NCBI RefSeq assembly: GCF_001544555.2
Contig: NZ_FCOK02000010.1
Location: forward strand, 1 to 64,000
Length of the DNA stretch: 64,000 nucleotides
Reading direction: 5' to 3'
From: Caballeronia udeis
GTDB lineage: Bacteria; Pseudomonadota; Gammaproteobacteria; Burkholderiales; Burkholderiaceae
Shown: positions 46,773 to 56,876 of the stretch, piece after piece
Position numbering within the stretch: the stretch's first letter is position 1
Layout of the letters: every line of letters starts with the position of its first letter
Position numbers and translations under genes: made by a program
Notes under the pieces: generated by a model
Told to the model about the DNA's origin: nothing
Databases searched by the model: none
What the model saw: only the letters and a program-made list of their open reading frames with translations

Positions 46773-46790
46773 GTTACTTACGGGTATTGA

Positions 46791-47858
<1,068 letters not shown>

Positions 47859-48085
47859 CGTGGCATGGAAGTTTGGAGCTGAGCATTGCCGGTATCGGCA
47901 TCTGATCCGGCTTTCCAGTCGATCGGGTGCTCGCAGCTCCAGGAATTCTTCACCGCGGGTAACGACTCACCGCAGGGGCCGTTTTGTGCGGCGATCGATC
48001 ACCACGTTCAAGGTTGAAGGAACGACGACTTTCGACCCAGCGACCCAGTACGGGGAGTTCAACCATCAAACCGCCGGACAACACA

Positions 48086-48298
48086 ATGCATGATAAATCG
48101 ATATGTGAGTCAAATCGCTCTCGTGACCGAGCAATGCGGGCCTGGACTTGGAATTGGTATCACGAAGCACTGAGAGCCGGATTCATTACCCCGCCCTATC
48201 AACCGAGCACCGAAAATTTGAAATGCCTGCAGAGTTTCTTTCATGCTGGTCTGTCACCAGTGGACGCTGCGCACATATGCTTCGCTCCAAAACACTAG
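48086..48298 (+). CDS. Small hypothetical protein
   Basis: A 70-residue frame with coding-like features: RAWTWNWYHEALRAGFITPP, then FHAGLSPVDAAHICFAPKH. It is soluble and has no signal. The ribosome site is weak. I do not recognise a family. The preceding 228 bases after trxB hold nothing I can identify, and neither do the 328 bases after it (48299-48626). Confidence 0.4.
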   Translation: MHDKSICESNRSRDRAMRAWTWNWYHEALRAGFITPPYQPSTENLKCLQSFFHAGLSPVDAAHICFAPKH

Positions 48299-48626
48299 AC
48301 GTCGCCGACGATCTATAGTCTCGATCCGGGCAACTCTACGAGATCCGCACTTCGATGCTTCGGTCAGTCGGACTCCTGTCTATGTCAGACAATATCGCGC
48401 TGCCATCCATGTCTGTGATGGATGCCCACCGGAATAATCTTGACTGCCGCCTCACGCACTGTCACGGCGATCGAGCGTAAGCAACGCCCGACTCGTTTAG
48501 CGTGCGATTCGCAAGCCGAGCCTCAATGTGACAAATCATCAGTTGGGCGGGTAAACTTCCGTATCTCACCAGATACTGGCGATAGGTCAAGGCGGGCGGT
48601 TGGTGATTGCCCGCGCGGGGAACCGT

Positions 48627-48911
48627 ATGGAGTGCAACAGGGCAGATTTTTCGGCAATACGACACGCAGCAGCAGCATCGGCCAACCAGGAGGACGCTGC
48701 GATCTGGCGTTGGTTTTCCGTTTTGTTTGAGGACCGCCGCATTCGGTGGTGTCTCTCCGGTACGCAATGGCTCGTCTCCGTCGATAACAAACATGTAGCT
48801 ACAGCAGAGAGCTTTGATGCGGCGATACGCAGCGCAAAATCGAATACAGAATCAGGGAAGAAATTTCACCAGCATGGATTGCGAGACGATGACACGCATG
48901 ACCCGCTTTGA
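48627..48911 (+). CDS. Small hypothetical protein
   Basis: A 94-residue frame from ATG 48627, with GGGG upstream. The middle part, RIRWCLSGTQWLVSVDNK then HVATAESFDAAIRSAK, has the look of a folded beta-strand/helix unit resembling small hypothetical proteins seen in Burkholderia. The C-terminal tail is His/Asp-rich and ends in a 10-base tandem repeat (ACCCGCTTTG twice, then ACCCGC, 48901-48926). Function unknown. Confidence 0.42.
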   Translation: MECNRADFSAIRHAAAASANQEDAAIWRWFSVLFEDRRIRWCLSGTQWLVSVDNKHVATAESFDAAIRSAKSNTESGKKFHQHGLRDDDTHDPL

Positions 48912-48930
48912 CCCGCTTTGACCCGCGAGT

Positions 48931-49098
48931 CTATGCGACATGGACACCGAGCCAACCATCCACCGTAAGTTCAAATTTTTCTGTAGCAGCCTCAACGACG
49001 ACATCGGCGGCCTGCAGTTGTCCATAGTCCGTTGACACCTTTTTAAGGCTCCTGAAATCGGCTACGCGGGCAGACATGTCGTTGTTGATGGTACTCAT
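48931..49098 (-). CDS. Small hypothetical protein (weak)
   Basis: A 55-residue frame starts at ATG 49098, with AAGGG seven bases upstream. It is acidic and contains ATEKFELTVDGWLGVHVA at its C-terminus. No family is recognised. The good ribosome site is the main reason for listing it. The 226 bases between it and the tautomerase gene show nothing further. Confidence 0.3.
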   Translation of the reverse strand: MSTINNDMSARVADFRSLKKVSTDYGQLQAADVVVEAATEKFELTVDGWLGVHVA

Positions 49099-49324
49099 AG
49101 ACCCTTGAAATACAGCGTCTGAACGCCCCGGCACAAAAAGGAAAAGATTCCGAAGCCGAGAAGGCGTCGGGATTGGACGGCCAGTTCCTTAATAGACCTC
49201 ACGTCTTCACGCTGCCGAACGCGGGAACGCGGATGCCATGCAATTCGATCTGGTGTGGACCCAGCCCGACGAGAAACTCACAACGTTCATTGTTTCCCCA
49301 CGGGCGTTACCCTGGCTTGAATGA

Positions 49325-49711
49325 TCAAGCGCCACCCTGTTCGCTCGCGACGTCCGGCATGATCTGTCCCATTTCCATCGCCTGACTGGACGGCACCTCC
49401 TGAATGCCGATGACAATCTGATCATCGGGCGCACCCGTCGCGGCCTGGAACAATGTCCAGAGACGCTGTAGCAAGCCGCGCTTATATTCAGGCGTGCGGC
49501 CGGTTCGGATCAGAAGTGTGAGCGCGGCGGTGGCCGCGGCTTCTCCGGCGGTGAACCCGTTCCCAGGTGGATATTCCTGAAACACCACGTGCACCCAATT
49601 CCTTGGCACACCGGAATATTCGGAATGCAGGTCAGTCAGTTCGACCGCGAGCCTGGACCTGGCCTCACTGTTGAGTACCCCAACCTGCGTGGTCAAGGTG
49701 TAGAGCGGCAT
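49325..49711 (-). CDS. Tautomerase-family protein (cis-CAAD/tautomerase_3-like)
   Basis: The 128-residue protein begins Met-Pro, giving the N-terminal catalytic Pro1 of the tautomerase superfamily (MPLYTLTTQ). The long single-chain form with VHVVFQEYPPGNGFTAG in the first half and FQAATGAPDDQIVIGIQEVP in the second resembles cis-3-chloroacrylic acid dehalogenase relatives, where two 4-OT-like halves are joined. ATG 49711 follows AGGAG. It lies 92 bases after the acetoacetate decarboxylase-family gene and may be co-transcribed with it. Confidence 0.82.
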   Translation of the reverse strand: MPLYTLTTQVGVLNSEARSRLAVELTDLHSEYSGVPRNWVHVVFQEYPPGNGFTAGEAAATAALTLLIRTGRTPEYKRGLLQRLWTLFQAATGAPDDQIVIGIQEVPSSQAMEMGQIMPDVASEQGGA

Positions 49712-49803
49712 GGGCACGACTCCTGTTCGGACATGTTGCGAGCATTCAAGTTGGCGCCAGGGGTCCCCTGGCCCCCTGCCAGGTCAGGAGGCCATCACAG
49801 CGC

Positions 49804-50604
49804 TCACGCCGCGTAGTTCTTCAGAATGCGCAGATCCGTCACGGAGTACGCCATACCGAGCCGATAGCCCCGGCCGACGCGCACTGGCGCAATCAGATGC
49901 ATCTCCTCTCCGGCGACTTCGGGAATCTTCAATTCCGCCGAGCCGGCCCAGACGTCCACGATCGCGAGATTGTCCGTCAGCGACATGGTGAGTTCGTCGA
50001 CCGGCGGCTTCTCCTGAAAACCGGATGCGAGTTGCGGAAAGTAACGGCGCATCGTGGTAGGCCGATTGAAAACGGTCGCAGGGTCAGCGACAGCTTCCTC
50101 GAGCTGGAGACGGGCGGTCGCCAGCCTTTCCCCGTGTGCGGACACGCTGGCGCCGAAGCGGCTGCCTTTCGCAAGCGGCGCAGCGGCGAGACTGGGTGCG
50201 GAAAAACTGCGCGTCTGATAAACGCTGGCGAGTTTCTTCGGAAATCCCTGCGCCCATCCACGGGCAATCGCGGCATCGTTATCGACGAAGATGAACGGAC
50301 AATAGTTGACCGGCATACCTTCGAAGACGGCCTCGACCAGAACGAAGGCTTCACGGTATTGATACCGGGCGGGGTCGGTCAATTCGTCATTGGAACCCGT
50401 GAACTGCCAATCCAGAAACCAGAAGAAGGCACGGCCGCCGGATTTCTCGTCCACCGTGACGCCTGGCGGGAGGAGCGCCGCGATTGCCTTCTGGTCGGCC
50501 CAGTATTCAATGGCGAGACAGTCGCTGGAATAATGCCATGGCGGCAGTGTCGCCAGTGCGGACTTCCCTTGGCGGGTAAGGGGAACTGAAAACGCTTTGG
50601 GCAT
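49804..50604 (-). CDS. Acetoacetate decarboxylase family protein
   Basis: The 266-residue product has the ADC fold signature: an early YSSDCLAIEYWADQ, the middle GWAQGFPKKLASVYQTR, where the Lys-Lys pair corresponds to the Schiff-base lysine and its neighbour in acetoacetate decarboxylase, and a C-terminal strand set. Family members decarboxylate or otherwise act on beta-keto or alpha-keto acids via Schiff base. The pairing with a tautomerase suggests a small keto/enol substrate. ATG 50604 follows GAGGACG. It is divergent from the large regulator at 50931. Confidence 0.83.
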   Translation of the reverse strand: MPKAFSVPLTRQGKSALATLPPWHYSSDCLAIEYWADQKAIAALLPPGVTVDEKSGGRAFFWFLDWQFTGSNDELTDPARYQYREAFVLVEAVFEGMPVNYCPFIFVDNDAAIARGWAQGFPKKLASVYQTRSFSAPSLAAAPLAKGSRFGASVSAHGERLATARLQLEEAVADPATVFNRPTTMRRYFPQLASGFQEKPPVDELTMSLTDNLAIVDVWAGSAELKIPEVAGEEMHLIAPVRVGRGYRLGMAYSVTDLRILKNYAA

Positions 50605-50780
50605 TTCGTTTCGTCCTCGATTTGAGCGACCGGAAGTCGCCGTTCATGGGGTGCAGGCGTCTTTGGAAATCGCCGTGCATCACCTGACGCGGGCCGTCCG
50701 AAGGCATAGGCCGGCGGTATGCATTGCTCCTTCGACCCATCGCCATGAACCATTATTGTCGAGGGTGCTAGTGCGTCCAA

Positions 50781-50796
50781 TCCCCCGAACGGGGGA
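50781..50796. promoter_or_regulatory. Palindrome in divergent region before the large regulator
   Basis: TCCCCC-GAAC-GGGGGA, six-base perfect arms, sits in the 326-base gap between the divergent decarboxylase-family and regulator genes. It is a plausible operator or part of one promoter. No other feature is evident in 50605-50930. Confidence 0.4.
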
Positions 50797-50930
50797 CGAC
50801 GTTGCGGGTTGAAGGCCTTGCGGACTGCGGTTGTCCATGCCGGACCATTCGAGATTTTCGCGGGTTAGAATCGGCAGGAAGTTTAAAACTGGATGACACG
50901 AATGCATGAGCCGCACGGCCGGAGACAAAC

Positions 50931-53900
50931 TTGAGCGATTTTCCGCCTTTTCGGCTTGATCGAGCCAATCAATGCGTCTGGCAATCAACGCCAGACGGAG
51001 GCGAGCGCCGGCTCAACCTCAGGCCGCGTGCCTACGACATGCTTCAGTATCTGGTGGACAATGCCGGCCGCCTTGTGACGCACGATGAATTTCTCAACGC
51101 GCTCTGGCAAAAGGTTCTCGTGGAACCGCAGGTTCTGAAGGGGCACATGCTGTCGATCCGCGCCGCGCTTGGCGACGATCCAGCCAACCCCACATTCATC
51201 GAGACGCTTCGCGGCCGCGGCTATCGTTTCATCGCGCCTGTGCGAACCCGCATGCCCGCCAATACCGCTGCCAGGGCCACTGCCGCCGATGCAGAGGGAC
51301 AGGCTCACGGAACATTCGTCGGACGCACCCCGCAGTTGGAAAAGCTCAAAACGCTGTTCGACGAGGCCTGCGCAGGCGAGTCCCGGGTCGTGTTTATCGC
51401 TGGGGAACCAGGTATCGGCAAGACGACTCTCGTCGACCAGTTCCTCGAATCACTCGACGGCCGTGCCGACGTGCTGACTTCGCTCGGGCGCTGCGTGGAG
51501 GGTTACGGCGGCACCGAGCCGTATTACCCCGTCCTCGAAGCCCTCGCTCAACTGGTGCGCGGCGAAGCTGGCGCAGCCATCATGCGCAGCCTGATTTCGA
51601 TCGCCCCGACCTGGGCCGCGCAGCTTCCCGGTTCGGTGCCGGAGCGGTATCACGCTGCGCTCCAACACCAGTTGGTTGGCGCCGTGAGTGGCCGCATGCT
51701 GCGTGAAATCTGCGAGTTTTTCGCCGCGCTGTCGGTGCAAAGGCCGCTCGCGCTCGTCTTCGAAGACCTTCACTGGTCGGATTACTCGACGGTCGACATG
51801 CTCTCCGCCATCGCTCGCCATCGCACCCATGCACGGTTGATGGTGGTCGCCACTTATCGCCCCGAGGATGTGGAAATCGCTCGTCATCCGCTGGGCCGGT
51901 TGAACCGCGACCTCGGCTTGCAAAAACTCTGCCACGACATTCTGCTCGGGCCGCTGACCCAAGGCGCCATTGCCGAGTACCTTCAAGGCAAAGCGCAGCA
52001 AGCTCACGAAAACGGTCTCGCGCAACTCGTGTCCGAGCGCTCCGGCGGTAATCCGCTCTTCATGGTGGCGACGCTCGATCATCTTGTCGCCCAGGGAATC
52101 GCCCAGTCCACGCCGGATGGATGGAAGCTGCATGTGTCGCCGTCAGAAGTTCGGCTCGAAGTGCCACTGACGCTGAGCCAGGTCATTGAGCATCGCATTC
52201 AACGGCTGACGGACGATCAACAACGCGTCCTGGAGGCCGCCAGTGTGGCGGGACTCAGCTTCGACGCGACTGTCGTGGCTCCGGTGGCCCAGTTGAACCA
52301 GGAATGTGTCGAGGAGACGTGCGAGGCGCTGTGCCGGCAGGAAAGCTTCATTCGCCGCGAGGCACCTGCACCGCTCGACCACATGGTCGTGGCACGCACG
52401 TTCGCGTTCCGCCATACGATGTACCGTCAGACTTTCTATGAGCGTCAGGGCGCGCTGCGAACCGCGCATTCCCACCTTCGGATTGCCGAGGAACTCGAAG
52501 CACGCTGCGCTCCGGAAGCGCGTGGCGGCATCGCGGCCGAGCTGGCCCAGCATTTCGCGGCCGCGAGGCAATGGTCGCGCGCGCTGGGCTACCTGCGCAT
52601 CGCCATCCAGACGGCAAAAAAACGCCTCGCGTACAACGACGCGCTCGCCGTTCTCGATCGCGCCATGATGCTGGCCGCCAATCTGCCGGAGGATGCACGG
52701 GCGGCGGCGGAAGCTGAATTCCTCGAGGGACGCGCGTCAATCTTCACCGCATCCCATGACCGGCGCGCACTCGAGACTTGCGAGCAACTGGCAAAGCGTG
52801 CCGCGCAACTCGGTCTGATCGACATCCAGAGCCGCGCGTTGCTGAGCCTCGCTTACGCCTATAGCTGGCGCGATCAATTGCGCTGCAGCCGGATCATCGA
52901 CGAAGCGCTGGCCCTCAGCGAACTGCAGACCGATCCGCAGCAGCAGGCGCGCACCCGCATCAGTGGTTATGTCTGGAGAATGTGGGTACGTGGCTGGCGC
53001 GCCGACGACATCCGTCAATGCGAAGGCGCGCTCGAGGCCTTGCGTAACGGCGCCGATCCGTTCACGACCGCCTGGTCGCAGTGCGAATACGCCATGGTAT
53101 TGATGGTCTCCGCGCGCTATCAGCAGGCCCAGGACACCATTCTCGCGAGCTACCAGTTCCTTGTCGACAATGACGAGAACCGCCCTGAGTTCAACATGGC
53201 GCGCGCCACATGGATGGTGAATCTCGGCGTGCCCTGGACACTGCTGTATCTGGGCGATCTTGGGCGCGCCCAGCACGAGTTCGACCGGGCGATTGCGATG
53301 TATACCGCCAACGGCAATCAGTACGGTGCGGATACGCTGACACTGTATCGCTGCTGGGTGCAATTCCATGCACTGGGCTTCGATGCCATGCTCGAGTCCT
53401 GCACGCAGGTTCTCGCGGAAACCCTGACAGGGACGGCCGTGCGTCGATCGACCCTGCCTGCGGAGCAGCGGCTCGCCATTCTCCTGAAGGGACTGGCGCA
53501 TCTTGGCCTCGGCGACACCCGCGCCGCGCGCGTTCATTTGCTCGACGTAATGCAGCGCATGGATGACGAACCGGTGATTTTCGACTGGTACTGGCGGCTG
53601 GCGCTCGAATGGGGACTCGCGAACCTTGCGCTTACGGAGGGCAAACTCGACGAAGCAATGGCGCATGCCGCGCGTCTGGTCAGGCTTGCGACCGGCACGG
53701 AAGAGCGCACCTGGCAAGGTTTGTCGTGGGAGCTACACGCGCGTGTGGCGCTGCAGCTTGGCACTGTGACGGATGCCGTGCGTTGCCTGGACAAGGCGTT
53801 CGCAGCCACGCAGCATTTCCAGACCCCGCTCGCCGACTGGCGCATTCATCGCACTGCGAGCGAAGCGTATGGCCTGACTGGTGACGTGGTAGCGGCTGCT

Positions 53901-53996
53901 CGTCACGCCGAACTCGCGGCGAGTAAAAAAACGGCGCTTGCAGCAAGCTTGCCCGCTGGGCACACTCTGCGCGCCACGCTCGAGGCAGACAGCTAG
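50931..53996 (+). CDS. Large transcriptional regulator: winged-helix DNA-binding domain, AAA-type ATPase and TPR-like repeats
   Basis: The 1021-residue protein starts with an OmpR-type winged helix (LRPRAYDMLQYLVDNAGRLV, then the recognition region LKGHMLSIRAALGD and GRGYRFIAP, residues about 1-105). Residues about 125-450 are a STAND/AAA_16-type ATPase with Walker A GEPGIGKTTLV near 165 and ALVFEDLHWSD as Walker B. The remainder is helical and probably TPR-like. Such proteins act as signal-integrating activators. The start is TTG 50931, after GGAGACAAAC. It is divergent from the acetoacetate decarboxylase-family gene and convergent with the LuxR-type gene. Ligand unknown. Confidence 0.85.
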   Translation: MSDFPPFRLDRANQCVWQSTPDGGERRLNLRPRAYDMLQYLVDNAGRLVTHDEFLNALWQKVLVEPQVLKGHMLSIRAALGDDPANPTFIETLRGRGYRFIAPVRTRMPANTAARATAADAEGQAHGTFVGRTPQLEKLKTLFDEACAGESRVVFIAGEPGIGKTTLVDQFLESLDGRADVLTSLGRCVEGYGGTEPYYPVLEALAQLVRGEAGAAIMRSLISIAPTWAAQLPGSVPERYHAALQHQLVGAVSGRMLREICEFFAALSVQRPLALVFEDLHWSDYSTVDMLSAIARHRTHARLMVVATYRPEDVEIARHPLGRLNRDLGLQKLCHDILLGPLTQGAIAEYLQGKAQQAHENGLAQLVSERSGGNPLFMVATLDHLVAQGIAQSTPDGWKLHVSPSEVRLEVPLTLSQVIEHRIQRLTDDQQRVLEAASVAGLSFDATVVAPVAQLNQECVEETCEALCRQESFIRREAPAPLDHMVVARTFAFRHTMYRQTFYERQGALRTAHSHLRIAEELEARCAPEARGGIAAELAQHFAAARQWSRALGYLRIAIQTAKKRLAYNDALAVLDRAMMLAANLPEDARAAAEAEFLEGRASIFTASHDRRALETCEQLAKRAAQLGLIDIQSRALLSLAYAYSWRDQLRCSRIIDEALALSELQTDPQQQARTRISGYVWRMWVRGWRADDIRQCEGALEALRNGADPFTTAWSQCEYAMVLMVSARYQQAQDTILASYQFLVDNDENRPEFNMARATWMVNLGVPWTLLYLGDLGRAQHEFDRAIAMYTANGNQYGADTLTLYRCWVQFHALGFDAMLESCTQVLAETLTGTAVRRSTLPAEQRLAILLKGLAHLGLGDTRAARVHLLDVMQRMDDEPVIFDWYWRLALEWGLANLALTEGKLDEAMAHAARLVRLATGTEERTWQGLSWELHARVALQLGTVTDAVRCLDKAFAATQHFQTPLADWRIHRTASEAYGLTGDVVAAARHAELAASKKTALAASLPAGHTLRATLEADS

Positions 53997-54012
53997 CCCC
54001 CATCCACGTCCG

Positions 54013-54049
54013 GGAGACGCCGGCCGATGCCGGCATCTTGCAAGTCTCC
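54013..54049. terminator. Hairpin between convergent regulator genes
   Basis: Left arm GGAGACGCCGGC, loop CGAT, right arm GCCGGC, nine unpaired bases, then GTCTCC. It lies in the 60-base gap between two convergent stops, so it could serve both genes as a bidirectional terminator, although no T-run is present. Confidence 0.5.
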
Positions 54050-54056
54050 TGGGTGT

Positions 54057-55724
54057 CTAGAGCAAACCGAGACGGGTCGCGAGCGTGACAGCCTCGGTCC
54101 GGTTTCTGACCGACAGCTTGGTGTAAAGATGCTTGGCGTGCGATTTCACCGTTTCAGGGGCGATGCCAAGCTCAACCCCGATCTGCTTGTTGGACAGCCC
54201 TCGCCCCATCAGCGCGACGATCAGGCGCTCGCGCTCGCTAAGTCCCGTGCTGAGGTTCGGGCGTCGCGCTGCGAACGTCTCATTGGCCTCGCTCGCGTCG
54301 CGTTGCCGGTGCACCAGCAGCATGCTCGCATACGGCAGCAGTTCGCGGATATCGCTGTCCGGAACGATTCGCTGTTGCACGATGGCTTCAATGAGCTCAG
54401 TGACGCGCACACTGCAATCAACCAGGGTTTGATGCAGACCAACGGAGGGCGCGAGCCTGAGCAGACCGACGAGCACCTCGACCGCCTCGCCGCGTTGCCC
54501 CATCACGAGCAAGGCTTCAACCAGCAACAGGACAACCGGCACCGCTGCGTAGAGACCACCGCGCCATACCGTGTCGCGATGAACCTGCCGCAAGGAAATC
54601 ATATCGACGGCACAAGGCGAGCGGGTTAGCGCGACGCGCGCCTGTGCGATCGTGTAAAAACGCGCGATCTCAAAGCGCACGTTGCTGCTTACGGCGCGCT
54701 CTTCGGCCGCGAGTTCGGCGAGACGCTGCAGACAGCTTGCAGCCTGCTCGACGCGCCCGCAACCTGCCTCGACCTCAACCTGGTGCGCGAGGCTCGCGGC
54801 CCGCAGTCTCGGCCAGCCGCGCCGCTCGCCGAGCGCCTCCGCTTCGCTGAGAATCACCAGCGCGCGGCCATGCTGCCCCCGGCTTGCGGCGATGCTCGCC
54901 AGCAGCGCATGTGCACGCAGCGCGCTTTCGACCGTGCAACATTGGCGGATATTGGCGATCCGGGCGACGAGCAGCGCCTCGGCTTCATCCACCTGGCCCT
55001 GTTCGTAGAGCACTTGCGCAATGATGCAGGCGGGAAATGCATCGGCCAGGACGTGCGTGCCGACAAAGCGGCGCCCGATCTCAAGCGCGTGCCCGGCCAG
55101 CAAACGCGCCGTGCTGAAGCGCATCTGATCGAGGGCGACGGCGGCGTCCAACGCCAGATCGAACAGCGCTGACACCGCCTGCATCCGGCCCGGCCGGTCG
55201 TCCAGCTTGACGCGCTCCACCGCGTGGAAACTCTCCAGATCGCCGAGCCGCCAATAGACGCTGCGGCAAACGGTCGACGCAACGTGCGCAGTCCGCGCAC
55301 TTGCGTCAGGGCCGCGCGCCGACAATGCGGCCGGCAACGCGGCCGCATTGTCGTCCTGCAATACGAGTGCCACCGCGCGCAGCGCCGCGATCTCGCAGCG
55401 GAGCGCTTTCGTCGCGGTCGCAGGCAGCCGGCTCGAAAGATGTTCGATCAGCTCTGTGATGGCGAGCGCGTCCCTGCAATCGAGGTGCATGACCGTCTGC
55501 CACGCCCGTTCGATATCGAGCCTGAGTTCCGCAAAGCCGAAGTCAATCCGGGCGCCGCTGGTCCGTGCAATGTGCAGAGCCTCCGCGGCGAGGCTGTCCA
55601 GCGGGAGATGCGAGGGAGAGATCGCGCGCAGCTCGCCCGTCCTGGACGAAACGCAGGGGATCGCTACGCTTCGCGGCGTCCCGTCTGTTTTCGAAAGGCT
55701 TTCGTACGCAACGACATCGTTCAT
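54057..55724 (-). CDS. LuxR-type regulator with MalT-like repeat region
   Basis: The 555-residue protein ends in a LuxR/FixJ helix-turn-helix: LSERERLIVALMGRGLSNKQ, then IGVELGIAPETVKSHAKHLY, with TKLSVRNRTEAV as the dimer helix. Upstream are about 450 residues of Ala/Leu-rich helical repeats like the TPR-like arm of MalT (LAL) regulators, but there is no ATPase domain. ATG 55724 follows GGAG; an in-frame start at 55757 adds 11 residues. Its facing neighbour is an ATPase regulator with winged helix, so the two may divide functions of one regulatory circuit. Confidence 0.87.
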   Translation of the reverse strand: MNDVVAYESLSKTDGTPRSVAIPCVSSRTGELRAISPSHLPLDSLAAEALHIARTSGARIDFGFAELRLDIERAWQTVMHLDCRDALAITELIEHLSSRLPATATKALRCEIAALRAVALVLQDDNAAALPAALSARGPDASARTAHVASTVCRSVYWRLGDLESFHAVERVKLDDRPGRMQAVSALFDLALDAAVALDQMRFSTARLLAGHALEIGRRFVGTHVLADAFPACIIAQVLYEQGQVDEAEALLVARIANIRQCCTVESALRAHALLASIAASRGQHGRALVILSEAEALGERRGWPRLRAASLAHQVEVEAGCGRVEQAASCLQRLAELAAEERAVSSNVRFEIARFYTIAQARVALTRSPCAVDMISLRQVHRDTVWRGGLYAAVPVVLLLVEALLVMGQRGEAVEVLVGLLRLAPSVGLHQTLVDCSVRVTELIEAIVQQRIVPDSDIRELLPYASMLLVHRQRDASEANETFAARRPNLSTGLSERERLIVALMGRGLSNKQIGVELGIAPETVKSHAKHLYTKLSVRNRTEAVTLATRLGLL

Positions 55725-55932
55725 GCCAGGCTCCGTCGGGACACCAGATCGTCGCAACTGCTCAACGAGGGAAGATGCCGGCCAGACTAAACCTGGCGCC
55801 GCCGCGAAGCGTGATGATTCGGTTATTTTTCGGTAATGATCCGGTCGTCACGCGGTTTTTACGGGGCTTTTACGCTGCGGCTACGGGACTTCGACGGCCT
55901 GCGCGGCCGGAGAATCGGCATGCGATCCCGCT

Positions 55933-56517
55933 TCATTGCTTGATACCTTCAGCCTGGATGTGCAGCACCGTCTGCATCCTGAAGCCGTAACTCTTGCCTG
56001 TGTCCACCCCGAAGTCCGACCGGTCAAAAGTCGCTGTCGACTCCGTGCCGCAAACCTCGCGCTTGAGCAGCGGGTTCTGAAAGCACTTGAACGACTCGAT
56101 CGTCAGGTTCAGCGGCTTCGTCACGCCGTGCATCGTCAACTCGCCGATCACTTCGACCGGCATATCGCCATTGAACTTCATCGATGTGCCCTTATAGACG
56201 GCGGTCGGGAATTGACTTGCATCGAAAAATTTGGGGCTCTTCAACACCTTATCCAGTGCAGCGTTGCCGCTATCCACCGAGGTCATGTCGATCACCGCTT
56301 CGAGCGTACCGGTCCTGGCTTCACGATCGATTGTCACCGTGCCGCTACTTTTGTTGAACTTGCCGCGCCAGATCGAGACTCCACCGAAGTGGTCAGCTTC
56401 AAAGCTGGGGTACGTGTGCGAGGGATCCAGTTGATACCCGGTTTCCGCTGCCAGCGTACTCAACGATATGCCGGCTGCCAGAGCGGTGATCGCCGCTGTC
56501 AAAAGTTGCTTCTTCAT
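55933..56517 (-). CDS. YceI-family periplasmic protein
   Basis: The 194-residue protein has a Sec signal peptide ([20 protein letters not shown], cleavage near LAA at about 22-23) and a YceI lipocalin-like barrel that binds isoprenoid chains. Diagnostic parts are [55 protein letters not shown] and [16 protein letters not shown]. Two cysteines in [14 protein letters not shown] may form a disulfide. AGGAG precedes ATG 56517. A second, broken YceI-type gene lies just upstream on the same strand. Confidence 0.9.
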   Translation of the reverse strand: MKKQLLTAAITALAAGISLSTLAAETGYQLDPSHTYPSFEADHFGGVSIWRGKFNKSSGTVTIDREARTGTLEAVIDMTSVDSGNAALDKVLKSPKFFDASQFPTAVYKGTSMKFNGDMPVEVIGELTMHGVTKPLNLTIESFKCFQNPLLKREVCGTESTATFDRSDFGVDTGKSYGFRMQTVLHIQAEGIKQ

Positions 56518-56554
56518 TGAGATTCTCCTGGATGGTCTGAGTGGCTTTTGCTGC

Positions 56555-56768
56555 TTATTTTTTGGCTTCAACAAGGTGAAACCTGATCGTCACTTCGTCG
56601 GCGGCGACCGACGTGTCTTTCCATTCGCCTGAGCCGATGTCGAACTGGCTACGCTTGATCGGCAAGGTGCCGTCGAAGGTTTGCGTCGCGCCCTGCTGCG
56701 TGACGGTGCTCGGCAGGAGCCACGTGGCAGCCCGTAGCGGCGAATATCAGTTGTGGAGTGAGTCTCAT
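56555..56768 (-). pseudogene. Decayed YceI-family lipoprotein gene
   Basis: Reading leftward from ATG 56768 there is a short lipoprotein-like leader (RLTPQLIFAATGC), but the barrel is missing. In another frame the C-terminus of a YceI protein survives: TQQGATQTFDGTLPIKRSQF, then [28 protein letters not shown] and a TAA at 56555-56557. So both ends of the gene persist with the central ~120 codons deleted. It would have been the first gene of a YceI pair. Confidence 0.62.
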
Positions 56769-56876
56769 ATCTGCTGGGGCCTCCTGCTACCTGGGGAAGG
56801 AATCAATACCCGGGGCCGTCGCCTCAACGAACGACCCCGGTCTGCCCTGCAGCCACATCGAGCGGCCGCGGGCCAT

